NCBI GenBank assembly: GCA_027038775.1
Contig: JALWGP010000432.1
Span: 1 to 6,132, forward strand
Origin: Sedimenticola sp.
GTDB lineage: Bacteria > Pseudomonadota > Gammaproteobacteria > Chromatiales > Chromatiaceae
Length of the DNA: 6,132 nucleotides
Direction: 5' to 3'
Under the pieces are notes generated by a model, which made no database searches, was not told where the DNA came from, and saw nothing but the letters and a program-made list of their open reading frames with translations. This document shows, piece after piece, positions 1 to 6,132 of the stretch (positions are counted from its first letter, which is position 1; every line of letters starts with the position of its first letter). The position numbers were made by a program, and so were the translations under genes.

Positions 1-10
1 CTACTGAAGG

Positions 11-55
11 ACCCGGGCCGAATTCAGACATTCGCGGCGGGGGCGCCGCTCCTAC
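11..55. repeat. REPIN copy 1, left arm degenerate
   Basis: Only the right half of a B core is recognisable (CCCGGGCCGAA ending at 22). It is followed by the linker TTCAGACA and a perfect inverted A core at 31-55. The bases 1-10 do not match the B left half well, and the CTAC at 1-4 could be the head of another minus-strand core lying outside the window. Confidence 0.7.
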
Positions 56-62
56 ACGGGAT

Positions 63-120
63 GTAGGAGGCCCGCCCCGGGCCGAACATCGAACACTCGC
101 GGCGAGGGCGCCGCTCCTAC
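63..120. repeat. REPIN copy 2 (B core plus, A core minus)
   Basis: A complete pair. The B core at 63-87 begins GTAGGAG and has a perfect 6-bp stem with a CCC loop. The linker is CATCGAACA-like. The A core at 96-120 is inverted and ends in CTCCTAC. The A loop has one base change, but its stem is intact. The total length is 58 bases. Confidence 0.85.
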
Positions 121-127
121 GCGGGCG

Positions 128-184
128 GGAGGAGGCCCGCCCCGGGCCGAATTCAGACATTCGCGGCGGGGGCGCCGGTCCTAC
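128..184. repeat. REPIN copy 3 (B core plus, A core minus)
   Basis: The B core at 128-151 has the head GGAG instead of GTAG but keeps its stem. The linker TTCAGACA is the same as in copy 1. The A core at 160-184 carries one change that breaks the outermost base pair of its stem (C facing C). It is clearly the same element as copy 1, about 129 bases to the left. Confidence 0.82.
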
Positions 185-193
185 GGGGCGGGA

Positions 194-218
194 ATCGCGG
201 CGGGGGCGCCGCTCCTAC
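194..218 (-). repeat. Single A-type REP core
   Basis: An extra inverted A core with an intact stem and CTCCTAC end, placed about 10 bases after the A core of copy 3 and with no B partner. Removing about 33 bases here would make the right half of the array match the left half, so it looks like a local duplication of the neighbouring A core. Confidence 0.8.
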
Positions 219-225
219 ACGGGCC

Positions 226-283
226 GTAGGAGGCCCGCCCCGGGCCGAACATCGAACATTCCCGGCGGGGGCGCCGCTTCTAC
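226..283. repeat. REPIN copy 4, overlapping the rdgB stop codon
   Basis: A perfect B core at 226-250, a CATCGAACA-like linker as in copy 2, and an inverted A core at 259-283. This A core has two changes: the head reads GTAGAAG rather than GTAGGAG, and the outer stem pair is broken (G facing G). Its GTAG head, at 283-280 on the minus strand, contains the TAG stop codon of rdgB. Confidence 0.85.
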
Positions 284-888
284 GGGGCCGGGGGGTACCC
301 CGCCAGCCGCTCCACCAGGCACCTCAGCGCCTGGCCCCTGTGGCTGAGTGCGTTCTTCACCTCGGCGGGGAGCTCGGCGGCACTGCAACCCTTCTCCGGC
401 ACGAAGAAAACGGGGTCGTAGCCGAAGCCGTTCTCGCCCTGTGGCGCGCGCAGGATGCGCCCTTCCCAGGTGCCCTGGCAGAGGATGGGGGTGGGATCCT
501 TCTCGTGCCGCAAGTAGACCATGAGGCACTGGAAGCGGGCAGTGCGCTGCTCGTCCGGCACGTCGGCCAGCCGCTCCATGAGCAGGGCGTTGTTGTCGGC
601 GTCGGTGGCATCCGGGCCGGCGTAGCGGGCCGAGTAGATGCCGGGTTCGCCACCGAGGGCGTCCACCTCCAGCCCCGAATCGTCGGCGATGGCCGGCAGC
701 CCGCTGTGGGCGCAGGCGTTGCGCGCCTTGAGGATGGCGTTCTCCACGAAGGTGAGGCCGGTCTCCTCCGCCTCGGGAATGTCGAAGGACGATTGGGGCA
801 GGACCTCGATCTCGTGGCCGGCGAGCAGCTGGCCGATCTCGCGGACCTTGCCGGCGTTGTTGCTGGCGAGCACGATGCGTTGGGGCAT
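280..888 (-). CDS. rdgB: RdgB/HAM1 family dITP/XTP pyrophosphatase
   Basis: A house-cleaning enzyme that hydrolyses ITP, dITP and XTP to the monophosphate plus pyrophosphate, keeping deaminated purines out of DNA and RNA; it is cytosolic. The protein has 202 residues, against 197 in E. coli. Visible family motifs are the substrate loop SNNAGK (9-14), the metal-binding EET region (41-43), ADDSG (68-72) with Asp69/Asp70 as catalytic and metal ligands, [11 protein letters not shown] (79-89), GFGYDP (154-159) and SHRG (182-185). The ATG at 886-888 is preceded by GAGG nine bases upstream. It is last in the minus-strand run, 78 bases after the DoxX gene, so it may also have its own promoter. The stop TAG is formed by the GTAG head of an adjacent REP element. 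The assignment is secure. Confidence 0.97.
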   Translation of the reverse strand: MPQRIVLASNNAGKVREIGQLLAGHEIEVLPQSSFDIPEAEETGLTFVENAILKARNACAHSGLPAIADDSGLEVDALGGEPGIYSARYAGPDATDADNNALLMERLADVPDEQRTARFQCLMVYLRHEKDPTPILCQGTWEGRILRAPQGENGFGYDPVFFVPEKGCSAAELPAEVKNALSHRGQALRCLVERLAGYPPAP

Positions 889-910
889 GAAAATTGACCT
901 CGGGGTGTAT

Positions 911-951
911 GAAACCGGGATTCTACTCCGGGCCCGCGATCGTGGGGAACC
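911..951 (-). promoter_or_regulatory. Possible weak promoter for rdgB
   Basis: On the minus strand, TAGAAT (925-920) resembles a sigma-70 -10 box and lies about 30 bases before the rdgB start. The only -35 candidate at suitable distance is TTCCCC, 18 bases upstream, which is a poor match and sits inside the hairpin arm. This is inference from a single good hexamer. Confidence 0.25.
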
Positions 952-962
952 CTCTGGTTCCC
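945..962 (-). terminator. Intercistronic hairpin between DoxX gene and rdgB
   Basis: A perfect 7-bp inverted repeat, GGGAACC and GGTTCCC, around a 4-base loop. It begins a few bases after the stop codon of the DoxX gene in the direction of transcription. No T-run follows, so it does not fit a standard intrinsic terminator. It could be a partial terminator, an RNA-processing site or a 3'-end stabiliser. Confidence 0.4.
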
Positions 963-966
963 GCCA

Positions 967-1434
967 TCATCGACTTTGCAGCAGTCGGCACAGCAGGTGG
1001 TCCACCGACAGCCTGCCCGGCCCGTGGAACACGGTGACCAGCAGCATGGTGCCCCACAGGATGTGCTGCTGCAGGCCCGCCGCGCCGGCCGGGCTGAGCA
1101 GGACGCTGCTGTAGGACCATACCGCCATGCCGTTGAAGAGGAACAGGGCCAGCGCCGAGGCGCGACCGGCAATACCCAGCGCCACCAGCACCGGAAGGGT
1201 CAGCTCGGCGATGGTGCCGGTCCACGCCGCCAGTACCGGCGGCAGCAGGGGCACGTCGTACTCGTACTGGAACAGCATCAGGGTGGAGTCCCAGTTCTGG
1301 ATCTTGGCCAGCCCCGATCGGATGAAGACACTGGCCACCCACAGGCGCAGGCCCAGATCGAAGAGGGGCGCAAGGCCCTCCAGCAGGCGGGCGAAGGGCA
1401 GATAGGGTTTCGCCAGCGTTTGCAGCGGTTTCAT
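967..1434 (-). CDS. DoxX family membrane protein
   Basis: A 155-residue integral membrane protein of the DoxX/DoxD-like family. Four hydrophobic segments are visible, at roughly 21-40, 64-90, 92-113 and 124-138. The first is followed by the family-typical RSGLAKIQNW (39-48), and the fourth is preceded by a short stretch ending in QQH. DoxX relatives have been linked to thiosulfate:quinone oxidoreductase, to redox and thiol stress, and to metal or bufferin clusters. None of those partners is in this window, so the biochemical role is unknown. The start ATG (1432-1434) has a very strong ribosome site six bases upstream. It lies 118 bases after rph and 78 bases before rdgB, in the same direction, and is the one gene of this run with no obvious RNA or nucleotide role. 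Family assignment is confident, function is not. Confidence 0.85.
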   Translation of the reverse strand: MKPLQTLAKPYLPFARLLEGLAPLFDLGLRLWVASVFIRSGLAKIQNWDSTLMLFQYEYDVPLLPPVLAAWTGTIAELTLPVLVALGIAGRASALALFLFNGMAVWSYSSVLLSPAGAAGLQQHILWGTMLLVTVFHGPGRLSVDHLLCRLLQSR

Positions 1435-1440
1435 CGGGCA

Positions 1441-1448
1441 CTCCTCCT
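1441..1448 (-). promoter_or_regulatory. Strong Shine-Dalgarno site of the DoxX gene
   Basis: AGGAGGAG on the minus strand, six bases before the ATG. It fixes the DoxX start at 1434 and is the best ribosome site in the window. The rest of the rph-DoxX gap (1449-1552) shows no convincing promoter or terminator. Confidence 0.8.
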
Positions 1449-1552
1449 GGCGGCTGCCGGGGTTCTCGTGGGTCTTTCGCCGGTCCGGGAGGCCGGCGCG
1501 CGGAGATCCCCTCCGCTTCTGTCCAGTTGACCCGCCGCGGGAGTGCTTTATT

Positions 1553-2275
1553 TCATTGCGGGGACGAGAGTGCCTGCCGCTGCACCTCGAGGATCTCGCC
1601 GATCCCCTTGCGAGCCAGGTCGAGCATGGCGTCCATCTCGTCGTTGGTGAAGGGGGTGCCTTCGGCGGTGCCCTGGATCTCGATGAAACCCATGGCCTCG
1701 TTCATGACGATGTTCATGTCGGTCTCGGCGCTGGAGTCCTCGGCATAGTCGAGATCCAGCACCGGCGTACCCTGCCAGATGCCCACGGAGACCGCCGCCA
1801 CCTGGTGGATCACCGGATCCTCCTCCAGCCTGCCGGATTCCAGCAGCCTGCGGATCGCCAGCACCAGCGCCACGTAGCCACCGGAGATGGAGGCGGTGCG
1901 GGTGCCGCCGTCGGCCTGGATCACGTCGCAGTCGATGGTGATGGTGTGCTCGCCCAGTCTTTCGAGGTCCACTGCGGCACGCAGCGAGCGCCCGATGAGG
2001 CGCTGGATCTCCAGCGTGCGGCCGCCCTGTCTTCCCCGCGCCGCCTCGCGCCCCATGCGGCTGTTGGTGGAGCGGGGCAGCATGCCGTACTCGGCGGTGA
2101 TCCAGCCGCCGCTGCCGCGCTCCATCCAGCGGGGAATGCGCTCCTCCACGGTGGCGGTGCAGATCACCCGGGTGTCGCCGAAACAGGCCAGGACGGAACC
2201 TTCGGCGTGCTTGGTGAAGCCGGTCTCGAAGCGGACGGGACGCATCTCGTCGGGTGCGCGGTCACTGGGTCTCAT
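1553..2275 (-). CDS. rph: Ribonuclease PH
   Basis: A phosphorolytic 3'-5' exoribonuclease that trims nucleotides from the 3' end of tRNA precursors, using phosphate and releasing nucleoside diphosphates; it acts as a cytosolic hexamer. The protein has 240 residues, like intact bacterial Rph (238 in E. coli strains without the K-12 frameshift). Typical features are the N-terminal [23 protein letters not shown] (21-29), [14 protein letters not shown] (57-70), [12 protein letters not shown] (81-92) with the phosphate-binding Arg86, [11 protein letters not shown] (120-130) with Arg126, and [10 protein letters not shown] (179-188) with acidic residues Asp180 and Asp186. Its ATG (2273-2275) follows the phosphatase stop by 13 bases, and its ribosome site GAGGAA overlaps that TGA stop codon, so translation is probably coupled. 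The assignment is secure. Confidence 0.97.
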   Translation of the reverse strand: MRPSDRAPDEMRPVRFETGFTKHAEGSVLACFGDTRVICTATVEERIPRWMERGSGGWITAEYGMLPRSTNSRMGREAARGRQGGRTLEIQRLIGRSLRAAVDLERLGEHTITIDCDVIQADGGTRTASISGGYVALVLAIRRLLESGRLEEDPVIHQVAAVSVGIWQGTPVLDLDYAEDSSAETDMNIVMNEAMGFIEIQGTAEGTPFTNDEMDAMLDLARKGIGEILEVQRQALSSPQ

Positions 2276-2288
2276 GGTGCCTGTTTCC

Positions 2289-3119
2289 TCAGAGGGTCTT
2301 GTTGATGAGCTGGTTCAGGTGATCGATGGCGGCCAGCAGCTCGCTCTCTTCGTCGCTGAAAGCCGGGCGCCTGCCAAGGCCGTAGCTGTGCCGGCCCACC
2401 CGCACACCCACTGCGGTGATGTTGTCGCTCTGGCCGAAGCTGTTCTCCCAGGCGGTTTCGCCCAGGATGTTGAGCGCGTTGCTCAGCGGCAGGGCGTTGT
2501 GCAGCACGGTGAGCATCTGCTCCTCGTCGAGCTGGTTCCAGAAGCCGTCGGAGCAGAGCAGCACCACGTCGCCCTCGCGCAGCGACACCGGTGCGCCCAT
2601 GGCGGGGATGGCACCCTGCGCGGCACCGCCCAGACAGCGGGTGATGGCGCCCGGGTTGGCGGTCGCGGCGAAAGTTTCGCTCCCGCTTGCGTTGGCCACG
2701 ATATGATCCCTGGAAACCAGGTGGACCTTCTCGTCGCGCACCAGGTAGAAACGGCTGTCGCCGGCGTGGCTCCAGTGACATTCCCCTTCCTGCAGCAGCG
2801 CCAGTACCGCCGTGGTGCGGGGCGAAATGGGAGGATCCTGGCGAATGCCAAACTCGATGATGGCGCGGTGGGCGTCCAGGGCGCACTGCTGGAGGAAGTA
2901 GCTGGGGTTGATGAGCGGTTTTCGCGCCTGCTTCCACATCCGCTGACAGGTGTCCACCAGGATCTGGGCCGCCACTTCTCCCTTGGGATGGCCGCCCAGT
3001 CCGTCACCGAGCACCAGCAGGCAGCACTCCTCCTCTTCGAGGATGGCGAACCTGTCCTGGTTCTCCGGCCTGTCGCCGCAGAGGGAAATGCGGGCGATTT
3101 CGGTGCTGCTGTGTGTCAT
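2289..3119 (-). CDS. PP2C-family (PPM) serine/threonine protein phosphatase
   Basis: A metal-dependent phosphatase that removes phosphate from Ser/Thr residues and is probably the antagonist of the adjacent kinase. It has 276 residues with no signal peptide or membrane segment, so it is predicted to be cytosolic. All PP2C motifs are present in order: DRPENQD (16-22), GDGLGGH (38-44) with metal ligands Asp39 and Gly40, [11 protein letters not shown] (117-127), ITRCLGG (159-165), CSDGFW (189-194) with Asp191, and SDNITAV (231-237) with Asp232. A short tail (about 243-276) follows the last motif. Its ATG overlaps the kinase stop codon as ATGA. The local ribosome site is weak (AGG, with AGGAG further upstream), which suits translational coupling. 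It resembles the stand-alone Stp/PrpC-type enzymes. The substrate is unknown. Confidence 0.93.
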   Translation of the reverse strand: MTHSSTEIARISLCGDRPENQDRFAILEEEECCLLVLGDGLGGHPKGEVAAQILVDTCQRMWKQARKPLINPSYFLQQCALDAHRAIIEFGIRQDPPISPRTTAVLALLQEGECHWSHAGDSRFYLVRDEKVHLVSRDHIVANASGSETFAATANPGAITRCLGGAAQGAIPAMGAPVSLREGDVVLLCSDGFWNQLDEEQMLTVLHNALPLSNALNILGETAWENSFGQSDNITAVGVRVGRHSYGLGRRPAFSDEESELLAAIDHLNQLINKTL

Positions 3120-4024
3120 CGGCGGACCTGGCGTCTCCTGCTGGCGGGGTCCCGGGTGAGTTCCTTGAGGAGGAGGGCGGCCGATTGTATCCGTTTTTGC
3201 GGATCGATTTCCATGGCGCGGTCGATGGCCTGGAGGATATGGCGGGGATAGCGCTTGCCGAAGGCCTCCACCGCCGGAACCATGGTGTCCTTGGCGTGGC
3301 GCTCGGTGGCCGAGGGCGGCGGCCTGCCCTCGATGCAGGTGCGCATGCTGGCGCCGATGGCGTAGACGTCGGTCCAGGGGCCCACCTTGCTCACCCCGCG
3401 GTACTGCTCGATGGGGGAGAAACCGGGGGTGATCACCTGTGCCTTCTTCTGATCCTCGCCGCTGAGGTGGTAGACGGCGCCGAAGTCCAGCAGCAGCGGG
3501 CTCCCGCCGGGCCGGATGTGGATGTTGCTCGGCTTGATGTCCAGGTGCAGGTGCTGGGACTCGTGAATCAGCGCCAGCGCGTCGAGCAGGGGGGGGAAGA
3601 CGGTCATGAGGAAGCGGGTGCTCAGCCCCCCCTTGCGCCGCTTGATGTATCGTCCCAGGTTCTTACCGGGTTCGTAGTCCATCACCAGGTAGGCGGTACC
3701 GTTGGCCAGGAAGCAGTTGCGCACGTTGACGATGTTGGGATGGCGCAGCGTGGCCAGCGCCTTGGCCTCGAGGAAGAAGAGCTTCAGCCCCCGGTAGAAC
3801 TTGTCCTTGGCCTCATCGCTGGGGAAGGTGATCACACCCTCTTCGTCGCGCTGGGCGAAGCGCTTGGGCAGGTATTCCTTGATGGCCACCTCGTCGTGGC
3901 TGTCGTCCTCCTCCCCCAGGTAGATGAGGCTGAAGCCGCCGCTGCCGATGAGTTTGTGCAGCGTGTAGTAGTCCAGGCGGGTGCCCGACGGCAGCGGCTT
4001 GCGTTGTTCAGGGGCAGGGGGCAT
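3116..4024 (-). CDS. Hanks-type serine/threonine protein kinase with HLD catalytic motif
   Basis: A protein kinase domain filling nearly the whole 302 residues, with no transmembrane helix or extracellular sensor, so it is cytosolic. Visible subdomains are the glycine-rich loop IGSGGFSLIY (26-35), ATP-anchoring Lys49 in VAIK, Glu86 in the C-helix, the hinge YLVMDYEPG (112-120), the catalytic loop HLDIKPSN (160-167) with Asp162, Lys164 and Asn167, DFG (180-182), TPGFSPIEQY (199-208) in place of APE, DVYAIGA (219-225) and Arg278. The catalytic-loop Arg is replaced by Leu (HLD, not HRD), making it a non-RD kinase; all catalytic residues remain. The C-terminus is short and basic (RRRQVRR). It is the first gene of the minus-strand run and overlaps the PP2C gene by 4 bases. 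No clear Shine-Dalgarno site precedes the ATG at 4022-4024. The substrate is unknown. It lacks type VI secretion neighbours, so PpkA is unlikely. Confidence 0.92.
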   Translation of the reverse strand: MPPAPEQRKPLPSGTRLDYYTLHKLIGSGGFSLIYLGEEDDSHDEVAIKEYLPKRFAQRDEEGVITFPSDEAKDKFYRGLKLFFLEAKALATLRHPNIVNVRNCFLANGTAYLVMDYEPGKNLGRYIKRRKGGLSTRFLMTVFPPLLDALALIHESQHLHLDIKPSNIHIRPGGSPLLLDFGAVYHLSGEDQKKAQVITPGFSPIEQYRGVSKVGPWTDVYAIGASMRTCIEGRPPPSATERHAKDTMVPAVEAFGKRYPRHILQAIDRAMEIDPQKRIQSAALLLKELTRDPASRRRQVRR

Positions 4025-4122
4025 GGTCCGGGACGGATGCTTCCATAAAGCAACGGATTGAAAAGCAAAGTATCATAACCACAGGTGAAAATGTGGCCGG
4101 AAGGGGGCCGAAGGGGGAGGCA
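4025..4122. promoter_or_regulatory. Divergent intergenic region with probable back-to-back promoters
   Basis: This 98-base gap between the kinase and yicC contains the most AT-rich patch of the window (about 4041-4092). The sequence around 4071-4077 reads as a -10-like box on both strands: TATCAT on plus (4071-4076) and TATGAT on minus (4077-4072). I found no good -35 hexamer at the right distance for either. A 5-bp inverted repeat, CCACA and TGTGG (4079-4083 and 4092-4096), lies between these boxes and yicC. The tandem GAAGGGGG (4100-4107 and 4110-4117) is the duplicated ribosome site of yicC. That transcription starts here in both directions is inferred from the divergent layout. Confidence 0.45.
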
Positions 4123-5632
<1,510 letters not shown>

Positions 5633-5642
5633 TTTCCACCCC

Positions 5643-5702
5643 GTAGGAGCGGCGCCCCCGCCGCGAACCGTTCGAAGTTCGGCCCGGGGGCGGGCCTCCT
5701 AC
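5643..5702. repeat. REPIN between convergent gmk and mutM
   Basis: A plus-strand A core (5643-5667), a 10-base linker containing TTCGAA, and an inverted B core (5678-5702) ending in CTCCTAC. It is the same heterotypic pair as in the left array but in the opposite orientation. The B loop has four bases here instead of three. With the single core before it, it occupies almost all of the 113 bases between the two stop codons. Such hairpins could block transcription from either side, but no T-run follows them. Confidence 0.88.
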
Positions 5703-5724
5703 GGTTCTGTCGCGGAAGTCCGGC

Positions 5725-6132
5725 TCACCGCTGGCACCGTCCACAGTAGAAGCTCGACCGCTGCCCGATCACCCGCTGCCGCACCGGTGCGCCGCAGCGG
5801 GGGCAGGGCGCCCCCTCCCGCCCGTACACCTTCAGCTCCTGCACGAAGTAGCCCGGCCTGCCGTCGGCCTGCCGGAAGTCGCGCAGGGTGGTGCCGCCCT
5901 GCTCGATGGCGTCGGCGAGGGTGCGCCGTATGGTGTCGGCCAGGCGCTGGTACCGCTCCAGGGAGATGCGTCCGCAGGGGCGCGCCGGGTGGATGCCCGC
6001 CTCGAAGAGCGCCTCGCTGGCGTAGATGTTGCCCACCCCCACCACGATCCGGCCGTCCATGATGAAGTTCTTCACCGCGGTGGCGCGCCCGCGCGAATGG
6101 CGGTGGAGGTGGGCGCCGTCACCGGCCACGGC
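5725..6132 (-). CDS. mutM: Formamidopyrimidine-DNA glycosylase, C-terminal part (gene runs past right edge)
   Basis: A base-excision repair enzyme that removes 8-oxoguanine and formamidopyrimidines and nicks the DNA (AP lyase). Only the C-terminal half is present, about 135 codons; the family has about 270 residues, and the N-terminal catalytic Pro/Glu lie outside. Visible are [26 protein letters not shown] with the conserved GVGNIYASE helix-two-turn-helix region, [29 protein letters not shown], and a C-terminal zinc finger with CPRCG and FYCGRCQR supplying the four cysteines. The protein ends two residues after the last Cys, as in E. coli. A GTG near 6129 is an internal Val codon, not the start. 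It converges on gmk. Fpg (MutM) fits better than Nei because of the close match to the E. coli MutM C-terminus. Confidence 0.94.
   Translation of the reverse strand, partial: AVAGDGAHLHRHSRGRATAVKNFIMDGRIVVGVGNIYASEALFEAGIHPARPCGRISLERYQRLADTIRRTLADAIEQGGTTLRDFRQADGRPGYFVQELKVYGREGAPCPRCGAPVRQRVIGQRSSFYCGRCQR

Larger units (their letters stand above)
1..283. repeat. Array of GTAG-type REP palindromes (REPIN cluster), continues past left edge
   Basis: This non-coding stretch downstream of rdgB consists almost entirely of two palindromic cores. Core A (stem GCGGCG, loop CCCC, stem CGCCGC) is always on the minus strand, at 31-55, 96-120, 160-184, 194-218 and 259-283. Core B (stem GGCCCG, loop CCC, stem CGGGCC) is on the plus strand, at 63-87, 128-151 and 226-250, with a degenerate or partial copy ending at 22. 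Both cores carry a GTAG head followed by GAG, and most end in CGAA. B and A form inverted pairs with heads outward, spaced by 8-9 bases. Linkers alternate: B pairs ending near 22 and 151 use TTCAGACA, while those at 63 and 226 use CATCGAACA. This implies that a roughly 110-base double unit was duplicated. REPs of this kind are known to be mobilised by RAYT transposases; none is encoded here. As RNA they would fold into stable hairpins and may protect or terminate the rdgB transcript. Confidence 0.9.

Noticed and set aside
1..283. CRISPR array
   Set aside because: The repeated units are palindromes in alternating orientation, the intervals are 7-10 bases and are themselves repeated, and no cas gene is present. 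GTAG-type REP elements explain it fully.
1531..1541. Terminator hairpin after rph (CCCGC/GCGGG)
   Set aside because: The arms are separated by a single base, which is too tight to fold, and no T-run follows.
1887..3251. Long plus-strand open frame of 454 codons
   Set aside because: It lies antisense to rph and the PP2C gene, which have complete motif sets. It arises from the high GC content, and its translation has no recognisable domain.
3116..4024. Type VI secretion regulator PpkA
   Set aside because: There are no type VI genes, no extra C-terminal domain and no membrane segment; the neighbours are rph, yicC and gmk.
3113..4048. Plus-strand open frame of 311 codons opposite the kinase
   Set aside because: It is fully antisense to a kinase with all catalytic motifs, and its translation has no recognisable family.
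4093..4122. GTG start at 4093 extending yicC by ten residues
   Set aside because: The extension encodes a Gly-rich stretch absent from the family, lacks a ribosome site and includes the GA-rich Shine-Dalgarno region of the ATG at 4123, whose MARSMTAFAR matches the family start.
6127..6132. GTG near 6129 as the start of a short zinc-finger protein
   Set aside because: The reading frame continues off the window, and the sequence aligns with the interior of MutM, so this codon is an internal Val.

Overview
The window is a compact, GC-rich bacterial chromosome segment. It looks proteobacterial, most likely gammaproteobacterial: RdgB, Rph, YicC, Gmk and MutM all read as close relatives of the Escherichia coli proteins, and the repeats are REP elements with the GTAG head known from Pseudomonas, Stenotrophomonas and related bacteria. 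I cannot name the genus from this segment.

Layout. Positions 1-283 hold an array of REP palindromes that runs off the left edge. A minus-strand gene run follows, read right to left: a serine/threonine kinase (3116-4024), a PP2C phosphatase (2289-3119), rph (1553-2275), a DoxX-family membrane protein (967-1434) and rdgB (280-888). The first three are tightly packed: kinase and phosphatase overlap by 4 bases, and rph starts 13 bases after the phosphatase. DoxX and rdgB follow after gaps of 118 and 78 bases. An AT-rich divergent gap (4025-4122) separates the kinase from the plus-strand pair yicC (4123-4989) and gmk (4982-5611). Three more REP cores fill the gap between gmk and the convergent gene mutM, whose 3' part ends the window.

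How the genes fit together. Most are RNA- and nucleotide-maintenance functions: Rph trims tRNA 3' ends, YicC is an endoribonuclease-family protein, Gmk makes GDP from GMP, RdgB removes ITP/dITP/XTP, and MutM excises 8-oxoguanine. From memory, the order gmk-yicC-kinase-PP2C-rph-rdgB recurs in other proteobacteria, so the kinase/phosphatase pair is probably an old partner of these genes; its target cannot be read from the sequence.

Most notable points. The REP elements are heterotypic inverted pairs (REPINs) built from two different stems, and the left array shows a second-order duplication. The TAG stop codons of both rdgB and gmk lie inside the GTAG head of a REP. The kinase has HLD in place of the canonical HRD catalytic motif. 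gmk probably starts at a TTG codon inside yicC. I see no clearly new multi-gene system; the REP architecture is the least ordinary feature.
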